A DNA stretch of 64,000 bases from Bacillota bacterium. Lineage in GTDB: Bacteria > Bacillota > Clostridia > Peptostreptococcales > Anaerovoracaceae. The stretch spans positions 62,001 to 126,000 of the forward strand of contig JAEDDI010000001.1 of the NCBI GenBank assembly GCA_016293805.1. Direction: 5' to 3'. A program made the translations under genes and the position numbers. Every line of letters begins with the position of its first letter. Within the stretch, counting starts at the first letter, position 1. Positions 44,445 through 54,963 of the stretch are shown piece after piece. A model generated the notes under the pieces. It was not told the origin of the DNA and made no database searches. It saw only the letters and a list, made by a program, of their open reading frames with translations.

Positions 44445-45658
44445 AAGTTTCACAGCTTAATGCATATATAAAGAGAATACTGCAGAGCAGTCCTGTATTA
44501 TCAAATGTAACCGTTATCGGAGAAGTTTCAAATCTCAAGTTTCATTCAAGCGGACATGTGTATTTTTCTCTAAAGGATGAAAAAGGAAAAATCAGCTGTT
44601 TCCTTCCTGCAGATATCGCAGTTTCTATGGACAAAAGCATAGAAGAAGGTACGGAAGCTGTTGTTACAGGATATATTTATCTTTATGAGCGGGGCGGAAG
44701 CTACTCGATAAATGTTAAAACCATAGAGAAGTCAGGAACAGGAAATCTTGCTGCTGAATTTGAAAAGCTGAAAAAGAAACTTGAAGCAGAAGGACTGTTT
44801 GACAGATCTGCGAAAAAACCTCTGAACCCGTTTCCTCGCAGAGTTGCCGTTGTGACATCCGATACAGGCGCAGCAGTTCATGATATTATTAAGATAATCA
44901 GGTCAAGAAACAGGTATGTAGATATACTTGTATGTCCTGTACTGGTTCAGGGTCCATCCGCAGCTTCCGATATATCATCTATGATAACTGAACTCAATGA
45001 GAAATGTCCGGATACAGATGTTATAATCACGGGAAGAGGAGGCGGCTCAATGGAAGAGCTCTGGGCATTCAACGAAGAATCAGTTGCAAGAGCCATTGCC
45101 GCATCTGATATACCTGTAATTTCAGCAGTAGGGCATGAGACAGACTTTACAATAGCTGATTTTGCAGCAGATGTCAGAGCAGAAACACCTACAGCTGCAG
45201 CAGTGCTTGCAGTACCTGACATAAATGAACTTGTAATGTACACAGAGGAACTTATGCAGAGTATTGATGCATACATGGATTCCATACTTGAAAGGAATTA
45301 TCTCAGGCTTCAGGGCTCTGGTATTGTACAGATGTCTCATCTTCTTTACTCAATGATTTCCGGAAGAGAAATGGAGATTAAGGCCCTGTTTAATGTACTT
45401 GAGTTTGAAACAGACTCAAGGCTTGAGAGACTTGATAGCAGGATTAAATTATGCCGAGACACAATAGAGAATCTCAATCCATCCCGTATACTTGAAAAAG
45501 GATACAGCATTATTAAAGATGAGAATGATTTATGCATAACGGAAATCGGAGATCTTCGTTCAGGTAATGAAATAAAGATAGTAATGCGCGGCGGAGATGC
45601 CGGTGCACTTATTACAGAGGTGAGGAAATACAATGGAAAACAGGGAAATGTCATTTGA
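44426..45658 (+). CDS. xseA: Exodeoxyribonuclease VII large subunit
   Basis: This 410-residue catalytic subunit degrades single-stranded DNA. The N-terminal OB fold has VSQLNAYIKRIL and GEVSNLKFHSSGHVYFSLKD. The central domain shows VVTSDTGAAVHDII and the GRGGGSMEELWAFNEE catalytic block, plus SAVGHETDFT. The C-terminal part is coiled-coil. It overlaps the TsaD-like gene by 19 nt and xseB by 26 nt. Confidence 0.96.
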   Translation: MAAKPVKVSQLNAYIKRILQSSPVLSNVTVIGEVSNLKFHSSGHVYFSLKDEKGKISCFLPADIAVSMDKSIEEGTEAVVTGYIYLYERGGSYSINVKTIEKSGTGNLAAEFEKLKKKLEAEGLFDRSAKKPLNPFPRRVAVVTSDTGAAVHDIIKIIRSRNRYVDILVCPVLVQGPSAASDISSMITELNEKCPDTDVIITGRGGGSMEELWAFNEESVARAIAASDIPVISAVGHETDFTIADFAADVRAETPTAAAVLAVPDINELVMYTEELMQSIDAYMDSILERNYLRLQGSGIVQMSHLLYSMISGREMEIKALFNVLEFETDSRLERLDSRIKLCRDTIENLNPSRILEKGYSIIKDENDLCITEIGDLRSGNEIKIVMRGGDAGALITEVRKYNGKQGNVI

Positions 45659-45827
45659 GGAATGTATGAAACAGCTTGAATTGTGTGCTGAAAAAATCAA
45701 AAACGCAGATACAACACTTGAAGAATCCATCAGAGCATACGAAGAAGGACAGAAGTACTATCTCAAATGTTCGGAAATATTAAATGACGCTAAGGGAAAA
45801 GTTCAGTTATACAGAAAAGAGGATTAA
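45633..45827 (+). CDS. xseB: Exodeoxyribonuclease VII small subunit
   Basis: This 64-residue helical subunit has the family sequence SFEECMKQLELCAEKI and TTLEESIRAYEEGQKYY. It coats the XseA coiled coils. The start lies inside xseA with GAGGTGAGG upstream. Confidence 0.95.
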   Translation: MENREMSFEECMKQLELCAEKIKNADTTLEESIRAYEEGQKYYLKCSEILNDAKGKVQLYRKED

Positions 45828-45829
45828 CT

Positions 45830-46726
45830 ATGAGTATTAAATCATATGACGAGTACAGGAACTTTGCAGAAGAACATCTTATGGATTATATCCCTGAAAT
45901 AGATCATAAGAGCATCACTTTATATGATTCGATGAAATATTCGATCACATCCGGAGGAAAAAGACTCAGACCTGTTCTATTGCTCGCATCATGTGAATTC
46001 TCGGGCGGAACAATGGTAGACGCACTGCCGTATGCATGTGCACTTGAATACATTCATACTTATTCACTTATCCATGATGACCTGCCGGCAATGGATAACG
46101 ATGATTTCAGAAGAGGAAATCCGACTAATCACAGGGTATTCGGTGACGCCATAGCAATACTTGCAGGTGACGGACTTCTTAATTCAGCATATGAAATCAT
46201 GAATATGGACATGCTGATGTATTTCGATAACCCGATAGCCCTCAAGAAGCGCATATGTGCATCATATGAGATTTCTAAAGGCTCAGGTGTAAGAGGAATG
46301 GTTGCAGGACAGGTTGCCGATATAGAGGCGCAGGGTCACTCATGCTCAAAGGAAATGCTTGACTACATTCATCTTAACAAGACAGCCGCACTCATAGTTT
46401 CGGCAATAAGGGCAGGCGCATACATAGGCGGCGCCGATTCAGAGAGAATTGAGGCACTTACATCATACGGTGAAAACCTTGGGCTTCTTTTCCAGATAAC
46501 CGATGATATACTTGATGTCACCGGCGATTCGGCTGAAATGGGCAAGGCCACAGGAGCAGATGCAAAAAACAACAAATCTACATATATATCTGTATACAAC
46601 CTTGAAAAGACAAAACAGAGAGCCATTAATCTTGCAGACAATGCAAAAAAAGCTCTCTCAAACTATGGAAAAGATGCACAGTTTTATATCGATATTGTCG
46701 ATAAAGTGCTTATAAGGACTAAATAA
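45830..46726 (+). CDS. ispA: Polyprenyl (farnesyl/geranylgeranyl) diphosphate synthase
   Basis: This 298-residue enzyme condenses IPP with allylic diphosphates. The first aspartate motif is in HDDLPAMDNDD near residue 83 and the second in FQITDDILDVTG near 222, and GGKRLRPVLLL near 42 is conserved. Product length cannot be fixed by eye. dxs overlaps its stop by one base, grouping isoprenoid genes with xseAB as in many bacteria. Confidence 0.94.
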   Translation: MSIKSYDEYRNFAEEHLMDYIPEIDHKSITLYDSMKYSITSGGKRLRPVLLLASCEFSGGTMVDALPYACALEYIHTYSLIHDDLPAMDNDDFRRGNPTNHRVFGDAIAILAGDGLLNSAYEIMNMDMLMYFDNPIALKKRICASYEISKGSGVRGMVAGQVADIEAQGHSCSKEMLDYIHLNKTAALIVSAIRAGAYIGGADSERIEALTSYGENLGLLFQITDDILDVTGDSAEMGKATGADAKNNKSTYISVYNLEKTKQRAINLADNAKKALSNYGKDAQFYIDIVDKVLIRTK

Positions 46727-48582
46727 TGAATAAAATTCTAAACTACAGTTTTCCCGATGACCTGAAATCAATGGACAGCGAAAGACTTGAAGAACTGGCC
46801 GGTGAAATACGTGAATTTCTGATAGATTCAGTTTCCTTAACAGGAGGTCATCTGGCTTCTAACCTTGGAGCGGTAGAACTTACTATCGCACTGCACAAAG
46901 TATTTGATTGTTATAAAGACCGTATCATATGGGATGTGGGACATCAGTCATATGTACATAAAATTCTTACCGGGAGAGCATCAGAATTTAATACTTTAAG
47001 ACAGATTGGCGGTCTAAGCGGCTTTCCAAAGCAGTCGGAAAGTGATGCAGACGTATTCGATACAGGTCATGCAAGCAATTCAATTTCACTTGCCGCAGGA
47101 CTTGCTGCTGCAAGAGATCTTGCTGGTGAAGACTACAGCGTTATATCAGTAATCGGAGATGGTGCTCTTACGGGCGGACTGGCATTTGAGGGACTCAATA
47201 ATCTGGGAGTGATGAAGACAAAAGCTATTGTCATAGTTAATGATAACGGTATGTCGATTTCCAGAAATACCGGTGGAATTGCTGCTCATCTTGGAAATCT
47301 CAGAATGTCATCCAGATATGAACATGCCAAAGATACTGTAAGAAGTGCTCTTAACATGATTCCGGTTGTCGGAACAGGAATTGCAAAAGGAATTTCAGAT
47401 ATCAAAAACTCTGTGAAATATGCTCTGTCATCAGACAGTGCTGTATTTGAGTCCTTTGGATTTAAATATATAGGTCCAATTGACGGACACAGTATAGATG
47501 TGCTTGTAAGCACCCTCGAAAGCGCAAGACAGATTGACGGTCCCGTTCTTATACATGCAGTAACCACAAAAGGAAAAGGATATTCTTTTGCAGAAGAAGA
47601 ACCGGGAAAATTTCACGGAATCGGAAGATTTGACAAGCATACAGGCAAGGCAGTACAGCAGGAGCCGGGATACAGCAATGCCTTCGGCAGACATCTTACA
47701 GAGCTAGCTCTTAAAGACAGCAGAATATGCGCAGTATATGCTGCCATGGAGGAGGGAACAGGTCTTACATTGTTCAAAGAGACGTTTCCCGAGAGAGCAT
47801 TTGATGCGGGAATAGCGGAAGAGCATGCCGTTACATTTGCTGCAGGCCTTGCAAAAGGCGGATTAAGACCATTTGTCACAGTTTACTCAACATTCCTTCA
47901 GAGAGCATACGACGAAATTATAGAGGATGTATGCATACAGAAACTGCCTGTAGTATTTGCGATAGACAGAGCAGGCTGTGTCGGAAGAGACGGTGAAACA
48001 CATCATGGTATATTTGATATTTCTTATCTTTCACATATGCCGGGAATGACAGTATTAGCACCAAGAGATTTTGCAGAACTGTATGAAATGATGGAATATG
48101 CACTTACTCTTGACGGGCCGGCTGCAATAAGATATCCAAGAGGGGGACAGAAAGTGCTTCCTGAGGAATTCGGAGTGTACAGTATAGAAGCCGGAAGAGC
48201 ACAGAAGCTTATATCTGGGAGCGATGTCGAGATATGGGCATGCGGCAATATGGTGTACGATGCATTTGAAGTGTTCAAGATACTTGACAGCAGAGGAATA
48301 AGAGCCGGCGTAGTAAACGCAAGATTTATCAGTCCTGTTGATGCAGTTACTCTTGAGGAGACTGACGGCAGGGTAAAGCTCATCGTTACAATGGAGGATA
48401 ACATCCTCAAGGGCGGGTTCGGATCTCAGATTTCAGCGCTTGCAAAAAAAACACAGGTGCTTTCATTCGGATGGCCCGACAGATTCATAGAACACGGAAG
48501 TGTGGATGAACTCAAGAGAAAATACGGACTTGATTCTGAGTCCGTAGCAGAAAGGATAATAGATAAACTTGAAGGAAAGTAA
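46726..48582 (+). CDS. dxs: 1-deoxy-D-xylulose-5-phosphate synthase
   Basis: This 618-residue thiamine diphosphate enzyme joins pyruvate and glyceraldehyde 3-phosphate, the first step of the MEP route. It has GGHLASNLGAVELTIALH near the start, the ThDP motif from GDGALTGG to NDNGMSIS, and the transketolase pyrimidine domain with TFLQRAYDEIIEDV and IDRAGCVGRDGETHHG. Length and motif order are standard. Confidence 0.97.
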   Translation: MNKILNYSFPDDLKSMDSERLEELAGEIREFLIDSVSLTGGHLASNLGAVELTIALHKVFDCYKDRIIWDVGHQSYVHKILTGRASEFNTLRQIGGLSGFPKQSESDADVFDTGHASNSISLAAGLAAARDLAGEDYSVISVIGDGALTGGLAFEGLNNLGVMKTKAIVIVNDNGMSISRNTGGIAAHLGNLRMSSRYEHAKDTVRSALNMIPVVGTGIAKGISDIKNSVKYALSSDSAVFESFGFKYIGPIDGHSIDVLVSTLESARQIDGPVLIHAVTTKGKGYSFAEEEPGKFHGIGRFDKHTGKAVQQEPGYSNAFGRHLTELALKDSRICAVYAAMEEGTGLTLFKETFPERAFDAGIAEEHAVTFAAGLAKGGLRPFVTVYSTFLQRAYDEIIEDVCIQKLPVVFAIDRAGCVGRDGETHHGIFDISYLSHMPGMTVLAPRDFAELYEMMEYALTLDGPAAIRYPRGGQKVLPEEFGVYSIEAGRAQKLISGSDVEIWACGNMVYDAFEVFKILDSRGIRAGVVNARFISPVDAVTLEETDGRVKLIVTMEDNILKGGFGSQISALAKKTQVLSFGWPDRFIEHGSVDELKRKYGLDSESVAERIIDKLEGK

Positions 48583-49378
48583 AGAAAGACTTGATGTTCT
48601 TCTTGTAGAAAGAGGATATTTCAAATCAAGAGAACAGGCTAAAAGATCGATAATGGCCGGAATTGTTTTCGTAGACGGCGAAAGAATCGACAAGGCGGGA
48701 ACTCCTGTCAGAGCAGCTTCTGAAATACTTGTCAAAGACAATATCTGTCCATATGTATCAAGAGGCGGTCTAAAGCTCGAGAAAATGATTGATCTTTACG
48801 GATTCAGTCTTAAAGATACAGTATGTGCAGATATCGGAGCCTCAACAGGAGGCTTCACCGACTGCATGCTGCAGAAAGGCGCAAAAAAAGTATTTGCAAT
48901 AGATGTAGGATACGGTCAGCTTGACTGGAAGCTCAGAAATGATGAACGCGTTGTAAATATGGAAAAATGCAATATCAGGTATCTTGATCCTGATACAATC
49001 GATGATGACATTACATTTATATCCATAGACGTATCCTTCATATCTCTTAGACTTGTATTCGCTGTCGCCACAAAGCTTCTGAGGGAAGATGGAAGTCTTG
49101 TATGTCTTGTAAAGCCTCAGTTTGAAGCAGGAAGAGAACAGGTGGGCAAGGGCGGTATTGTAAGAGATCCTAAAGTTCACGAAGAAGTCATAAACAATGT
49201 AATAGACTACGGCATAACAAACGGTCTTTATGCCCACGGACTTACATTTTCACCTGTAACAGGAGCAAAAGGAAATATTGAATATCTTCTTTATATGACA
49301 AAAGATAAAGAAGGTGAAACAGTCGATCAATTAACTATAAAGAAAACAGTTGCGGAATCACACGAACAGCTAAAGTAG
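48569..49378 (+). CDS. tlyA: TlyA family rRNA methyltransferase (S4 and FtsJ-like domains)
   Basis: This 269-residue protein has an N-terminal S4 RNA-binding domain (RLDVLLVERGYFKSREQAKR) and an FtsJ-like methyltransferase domain with DIGASTGGFTDCMLQKGA near residue 89 and KPQFEAGREQVGKGG near 185. TlyA proteins 2'-O-methylate rRNA; older annotations call them hemolysins. The start is TTG, overlapping dxs by 14 nt with AAAGGA about 12 nt upstream. recN or argR often follows in relatives but an aminotransferase follows here. Confidence 0.9.
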   Translation: MKESKERLDVLLVERGYFKSREQAKRSIMAGIVFVDGERIDKAGTPVRAASEILVKDNICPYVSRGGLKLEKMIDLYGFSLKDTVCADIGASTGGFTDCMLQKGAKKVFAIDVGYGQLDWKLRNDERVVNMEKCNIRYLDPDTIDDDITFISIDVSFISLRLVFAVATKLLREDGSLVCLVKPQFEAGREQVGKGGIVRDPKVHEEVINNVIDYGITNGLYAHGLTFSPVTGAKGNIEYLLYMTKDKEGETVDQLTIKKTVAESHEQLK

Positions 49379-49400
49379 ATTCCGATTAAGGAGTATATAT

Positions 49401-50597
49401 ATGAAACTATCAGAACGAGTAGAAAAAATGCAGTTCTCTCCTATCAGGAGATTTAATGAATACGCACTTGAAGCAGAAAGAAACGGAAAGAAAATATACA
49501 GACTGAATATAGGACAGCCTGATGTCGAGACACCTGAATGTTTCCTTGAAGCTATCAAGAGCATCAATTTAGATGTCATTGAATATGCTGAATCCGGCGG
49601 TGTTGAAGATCTTCAGCAGGCGATTATTGACTATTTCAGAATCTATAATATCTATTATGAAAAAAAGGATATTATGGTTACGGCAGGAGGATCAGAAGCG
49701 CTTAACATGCTTTTCACAACAATACTTGATCCAGGTGATGAAGTACTTATAGCCGAGCCGTTTTATACAAACTATCATACATTCATAGCAGCGGCAAACG
49801 GCAAGGTTGTTCCGGTGACAACAAGTGCAGAGGAAGGATACCACTATGCCGATGTGGATAAGCTTGAAGCAGCTGTTACAGACAAAACTAAAGCCATCCT
49901 TATAACAAATCCCGGCAATCCTACAGGAACTATTCTCACAAAGGACGAAATGCAGCTTATCATCGATTTTGCAATCAACCATGACCTTTGGATTATAGCC
50001 GATGAAGTTTACAGAGAATTCGCATATGACGGACGCAAAGTATATTCCTTCGGCATGTTCGAAGAATGCAAGAACAGACTGATAATTGTGGACTCTGTTT
50101 CAAAGAGGTTCTCTGCATGCGGAGCAAGAGTAGGATGCCTTGTTACTAAAAATGAAGATGTAGCACAGGGCGTAATGAAACTTGCACAGGGCAGACTCTG
50201 TGTTGCAACGCTTGACCAGATAGGCGCTGCTGCTTTATACAGACTTGATAAATCATACTACAAGGAAATACGTACAGTATACGAAAAGAGAAGAGATGCA
50301 GTATACGAAGAGATAATGAAAATACCGGGAGTAATATGTAAAAAACCGGGCGGCTCTTTTTATCTCATGGTCAAACTACCTGTAGACAATGTTGAAAACT
50401 TCCTCATGTTCCTTCTAAAGGAGTATTCTGATAACAACGAGACAGTAATGTTCTCTCCTGCAGGAGGATTCTATGCAACCAAAGGTCTTGGGAGAGACGA
50501 ACTGCGCATAGCTTATGTGCTCAATGAAGATTCTCTTAGAAGAGGAATTCAGATTCTTGCAGGCGGCCTTAAGGCATACAAGGAAAAAGAGGATTAA
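49401..50597 (+). CDS. PLP-dependent aminotransferase, class I/II
   Basis: This 398-residue fold-type I aminotransferase has the motifs NIGQPDVETP, GGSEALNM near residue 96, NPGNPTGT near 173, IADEVYREFAYDG near 201 and SVSKRFSACGARVG near 234, with the PLP-binding lysine in SKRFS. It belongs to the broad AspC-like group acting on aspartate, aromatic or branched amino acids; the substrate is not determined. AAGGAG precedes the ATG. Confidence 0.9.
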   Translation: MKLSERVEKMQFSPIRRFNEYALEAERNGKKIYRLNIGQPDVETPECFLEAIKSINLDVIEYAESGGVEDLQQAIIDYFRIYNIYYEKKDIMVTAGGSEALNMLFTTILDPGDEVLIAEPFYTNYHTFIAAANGKVVPVTTSAEEGYHYADVDKLEAAVTDKTKAILITNPGNPTGTILTKDEMQLIIDFAINHDLWIIADEVYREFAYDGRKVYSFGMFEECKNRLIIVDSVSKRFSACGARVGCLVTKNEDVAQGVMKLAQGRLCVATLDQIGAAALYRLDKSYYKEIRTVYEKRRDAVYEEIMKIPGVICKKPGGSFYLMVKLPVDNVENFLMFLLKEYSDNNETVMFSPAGGFYATKGLGRDELRIAYVLNEDSLRRGIQILAGGLKAYKEKED

Positions 50598-50602
50598 TCC
50601 AT

Positions 50603-53194
50603 ATGGCAAAAGAAAAATTATCTCCTATGATGAAACAGTACCTAGAAACAAAAGAGCAGTACAAAGATTGCATACTGCTGTTTCGTCTTGGAGATTTTTA
50701 TGAAATGTTCTTTGATGATGCTGTAACTGTATCATCTGAACTTGAACTGACACTCACAGGAAAAAACTGTGGTCTTGAAGAGAGGGCTCCTATGTGCGGA
50801 GTCCCTTTCCATGCTGCGGATACATATATAGCAAGACTTGTTGAAAAAGGCCACAAGGTGGCAATCTGTGAACAGATGGAAGATCCTTCAGCATGTAAAG
50901 GTATTGTAAAGAGGGAAGTCATAAAGATTGTGACTCCGGGTACAATTACAAGCACAAGCATGCTCAGGGAAAATGAAAATAACTACCTTGCATCCGTCTG
51001 CGGTGACGGTGAAGGATACGGTATAGCCTACTGTGATATTTCTACCGGAGAAACATATGCAACAGAAGTATCCGATATGGATGAGCTCTTAAACGAGATA
51101 GTAAAAATATCTCCAAGTGAAATCATATCAAATGAAGGTTCTGCAGTATTTACGGATATCGACAGAATCAGAAAATACACAGACGTTCCGTACGAGCTTC
51201 TGAACGATTCATATTTTGAAAGTGAATCTGCATGTGACTTTTTACTTCGTCAGTTTAAAGTTGCATCACTTACCGGTATAGGACTTGAAGAAAAGATGAA
51301 GGCATGCTGTGCAGCAGGAGCAATGCTTTCATATCTCCTCGAAACACAGAAACAGAGTCTCGGTCAGATAACATCTATTTCAGTATACGAAACAGGAAAC
51401 AGCATGTCACTTGACAAGGCGACAATCAGAAATCTTGAGATAACCGAAACTCTTTATGACAAAACTGTCAAAGGCTCACTTCTCGGAGTTCTTGACAAGA
51501 CAAATACTGCCATGGGATCACGCCTTATGAAACGCTGGCTCAGAGAGCCTCTAAACAGCGTCCTGCCGGTAAAGAGAAGACTGGATGCAGTAGAAGCTCT
51601 GCTTGACAACGTCCTTGCAAGGAATAATATAAGAGAATGTTTAAGACAGGTCTATGACTTTTACAGACTGGCAGGTAAAATTGCATCCGGCAGCGCAAAC
51701 GGCAAGGACATGACAGCTCTGAGAAACTCAATAGCTGTACTGCCTGAACTGAAATACGAACTTTCAGGTCTTGACAGCAGTCTGCTTGATGAACTTGAAA
51801 GTGAAATTTCACCTCTTGAAGAGATACATGATATGATTAATGAGGCAATATGCGAAGACTGTCCGTATACAATAAGAGAGGGGGGTATAATCCGCCCCGG
51901 ATATTCAGAAGAACTTGACAGCCTCAAGGATTCCATCAAAGATGCCAGAGAGTGGATATCATCACTTGATTCATCAGAACGTGAAAGGACCGGTATCAAA
52001 AACCTCAAAGTCGGATACAACAAAGTATTCGGATACTATATCGAAGTATCAAAGTCAAACTACGACCTCGTTCCGGAAAACTATATAAGAAAACAGACAC
52101 TTGTAAATGCAGAACGCTACATCACGCCGGAGCTTAAGGAAATGGAATCACTTGTACTGAATGCTGAAGCAAAAATCAACAGCATGGAATACAATCTGTT
52201 CTGCGAAATACGAGATAACATAAACAGATATATTCAGGAAATACAGCAGACTGCAGCAGCAGTTGCACAGGTGGATGTACTGACTTCGTTTGCACACGTC
52301 AGCGCAGCCAACGGCTATATCAAACCTGAAATAGACAACGGTGACACAATATCGGTAACTAAAGGAAGACATCCTGTCATTGAGCAGTTTATTAAAGACG
52401 GCGTTTTTGTGTCAAACGATTTATATATGAACAGAGATGATTCGTCCATGCTCCTTATAACAGGTCCTAACATGGCCGGAAAATCAACATACATGCGCCA
52501 GAATGCAATCATCGTTTTAATGGCTCAGGCAGGCTGTTTTGTGCCTTGTGAATCATGTCAGATAGGTATTGTAGACAGAATATTCACAAGGATAGGAGCA
52601 TCAGACAATCTGGCAGCAGGGCAGAGTACTTTCTTTGTTGAGATGAGCGAACTTGCATATATTCTTAATTCAGCCACTGACCGCTCTCTCATAATCCTTG
52701 ATGAAATAGGCAGAGGAACAAGCACCTACGACGGTCTTTCAATCGCATGGGCCAGTGTGGAATATCTTTGCAGCTCAAAGCTTAAGGCAAGAACAATGTT
52801 TGCAACCCATTACCATGAACTAACTGTTCTTGAGGATGAGATAAAAGGAATATGTAATCTGAATGTGGATGTTGCAGAGGAAAACGGGAATATAGTATTT
52901 CTTCATAAAATAGTTTCAGGTTCTACCAGCAGAAGCTACGGAATACATGTGGCAAAACTGGCAGGTGTTCCTGCGCAGCTTCTTGAAAGAGCAGATGAAA
53001 AACTCTCGGAACTTGAAAGTGGAAGCACACATCCCGTAACAGGTGCAGAAGAAAAACAGCCTGTACAGATGAGCCTTTTCAGCACAGAGCAGTCTCCTCT
53101 TGCAGATAAAATACGTTCAGTTGACCTTATGGAGACAACCCCGTCACAGGCTCTGCGCATACTTGAAGAACTTAAGGAGGTTCTTGAGAAATGA
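50603..53194 (+). CDS. mutS: DNA mismatch repair protein MutS
   Basis: This 863-residue ATPase recognises mismatches. The mismatch-contact motif is FYEMFFDDA near residue 33, the Walker A loop GPNMAGKST is at 621-629, Walker B and signature are in ILDEIGRGTSTYDG near 697 and FATHYHELT near 732. The length is standard MutS1. mutL overlaps its stop by 4 nt. Confidence 0.97.
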   Translation: MAKEKLSPMMKQYLETKEQYKDCILLFRLGDFYEMFFDDAVTVSSELELTLTGKNCGLEERAPMCGVPFHAADTYIARLVEKGHKVAICEQMEDPSACKGIVKREVIKIVTPGTITSTSMLRENENNYLASVCGDGEGYGIAYCDISTGETYATEVSDMDELLNEIVKISPSEIISNEGSAVFTDIDRIRKYTDVPYELLNDSYFESESACDFLLRQFKVASLTGIGLEEKMKACCAAGAMLSYLLETQKQSLGQITSISVYETGNSMSLDKATIRNLEITETLYDKTVKGSLLGVLDKTNTAMGSRLMKRWLREPLNSVLPVKRRLDAVEALLDNVLARNNIRECLRQVYDFYRLAGKIASGSANGKDMTALRNSIAVLPELKYELSGLDSSLLDELESEISPLEEIHDMINEAICEDCPYTIREGGIIRPGYSEELDSLKDSIKDAREWISSLDSSERERTGIKNLKVGYNKVFGYYIEVSKSNYDLVPENYIRKQTLVNAERYITPELKEMESLVLNAEAKINSMEYNLFCEIRDNINRYIQEIQQTAAAVAQVDVLTSFAHVSAANGYIKPEIDNGDTISVTKGRHPVIEQFIKDGVFVSNDLYMNRDDSSMLLITGPNMAGKSTYMRQNAIIVLMAQAGCFVPCESCQIGIVDRIFTRIGASDNLAAGQSTFFVEMSELAYILNSATDRSLIILDEIGRGTSTYDGLSIAWASVEYLCSSKLKARTMFATHYHELTVLEDEIKGICNLNVDVAEENGNIVFLHKIVSGSTSRSYGIHVAKLAGVPAQLLERADEKLSELESGSTHPVTGAEEKQPVQMSLFSTEQSPLADKIRSVDLMETTPSQALRILEELKEVLEK

Positions 53195-54963
53195 TAAGAC
53201 TTCTTGATAAACAGACTGCCGACAAAATTGCAGCGGGAGAGGTTGTCGAAAGACCTGTTTCAGTAGTAAAGGAACTCATCGAAAACTCCATAGACGCAGG
53301 TGCTTCAGCAATAGCCGTTGAAATACGAAAAGGCGGTAAAGAATACATACGTATAACAGATGACGGATGCGGAATACACAGGGAAGAAGTTTCACTGGCA
53401 TTCAGACGCCATGCCACCAGCAAAATTGTCAGAGCAAGCGATCTTGACAGTATAGACACTCTAGGCTTCAGAGGAGAAGCTCTTGCCAGCATCGCAGCAG
53501 TTTCAAGAGTAAGAATGGTAACAAAGACCGCTGATGAAAGTACAGGAACTCTGTGTGTTATTGAAGGAAGCGAGGAAGCAGATGTTTCACAGACAGGTGC
53601 GGATACCGGTACGACAATAGTTGTCAGGGATTTATTCTACAATACTCCTGCAAGAAGAAAATTTCTGAAATCTGATTCTGCCGAGGCAAATCAGATCATT
53701 GAACTGGTATCACAGATGGCACTTTGCTATCCGTTTATAAGATTCAGGATGATTAATGGAGGAAACACGCTGTTTACAACACCCGGGAAAGGTGATACTC
53801 TTTCAGCAATTTATACAATTTACGGAAAGACAACAGGAAACTGTCTTGTGAAGGCAGAGAAATCTGAAAATGATATGCACATAATGGCATATGTATCAAA
53901 TACAGGTGAAAGCAGAAACAGCAGAAAAAGTCAGGTGTTTTTCGTAAACGGAAGGGTTGTAAAAGGAAAAGTCATGGACAGTGCTGTAAAGCTTGCATAC
54001 AGTGAAAGGCTATTTCCAGGAAGATTTCCAATTGTCTTCATGTTTCTTTACGTTAATCCCGAAACTGTTGATGTGAATATTCACCCAAACAAAAAAGAAG
54101 TGCGTTTTGATGATGAGAAACTTGTAGAAAACTTCATTTCAGAAGCCATAAAGGAAGCTCTCAGAACAGAAGACGCTGTTCCACAGATAAAATACAACGC
54201 CGAGTCTGTTAAGACATACAAACCAAAGCCGGCTCCCGTAAAAGAAAATAATACAGTTCCTGTTGTTTCAGTTAAAGAACAGCCAAAGCAGGAACAGGTT
54301 AACATAAAAGAATTACTGAAAACAAAACGCGAAGAATTGAAGATAAGAGAAAATCCTGCTCCAGTTGTTTCGGCAAGGCCGTCAAAACCTTTTATATTCA
54401 GTGAACTGAATATACTTGGAACACTTTTTTCGACATATATTGTCGGATTCAGGGAAGATGCCTTTTATCTGATAGACCAGCATGCGGCACATGAAAGAAT
54501 ATTCTACGAAAAACTGATGAATGAATTTGAATCCTCTGAAAAACACAGACAGTCGCTTCTTATACCGTCTATGTTTGACATACCTGCATCATCAGAAGGC
54601 ACAGGCTGGGAAGAAATCCTCAATTGCATGGGGTTTACTGTTGAACCCTTTGGTGGACGGTCATACAGAATGACTGAGATACCTGCATTTATGAAAATAG
54701 GTGAAGCTGAAGAATTCGTCAGGGATTTCGTTTCAGAGATCGAACATGATACGGATATTAAATCAAGGAGAATACTGGACTTAATTGCATCAAAAGCATG
54801 CAAGGCCGCTGTTAAAGGAGGCAGAACACTTCATGAAAGTGAGATAGATGCACTTATTTCAGAACTTGACAGATGTGAAAATCCATATTCATGCCCGCAC
54901 GGAAGACCGACATATGTCCGGTTTTCCAGAAATCAGATTGAAAGGATGTTCAGGCGTGCATAG
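53191..54963 (+). CDS. mutL: DNA mismatch repair protein MutL (endonuclease type)
   Basis: This 590-residue protein has the GHKL ATPase motifs VVKELIENSIDAGA, TDDGCGI and LGFRGEAL. Its C-terminal domain carries DQHAAHERIFYE at 429-440, the DQHA(X)2E(X)4E metal site of MutL homologues that nick DNA themselves; organisms with this form lack MutH. A proline- and lysine-rich linker (about 330-395) joins the domains. ydcF-like gene overlaps the end by 8 nt. Confidence 0.97.
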   Translation: MIRLLDKQTADKIAAGEVVERPVSVVKELIENSIDAGASAIAVEIRKGGKEYIRITDDGCGIHREEVSLAFRRHATSKIVRASDLDSIDTLGFRGEALASIAAVSRVRMVTKTADESTGTLCVIEGSEEADVSQTGADTGTTIVVRDLFYNTPARRKFLKSDSAEANQIIELVSQMALCYPFIRFRMINGGNTLFTTPGKGDTLSAIYTIYGKTTGNCLVKAEKSENDMHIMAYVSNTGESRNSRKSQVFFVNGRVVKGKVMDSAVKLAYSERLFPGRFPIVFMFLYVNPETVDVNIHPNKKEVRFDDEKLVENFISEAIKEALRTEDAVPQIKYNAESVKTYKPKPAPVKENNTVPVVSVKEQPKQEQVNIKELLKTKREELKIRENPAPVVSARPSKPFIFSELNILGTLFSTYIVGFREDAFYLIDQHAAHERIFYEKLMNEFESSEKHRQSLLIPSMFDIPASSEGTGWEEILNCMGFTVEPFGGRSYRMTEIPAFMKIGEAEEFVRDFVSEIEHDTDIKSRRILDLIASKACKAAVKGGRTLHESEIDALISELDRCENPYSCPHGRPTYVRFSRNQIERMFRRA

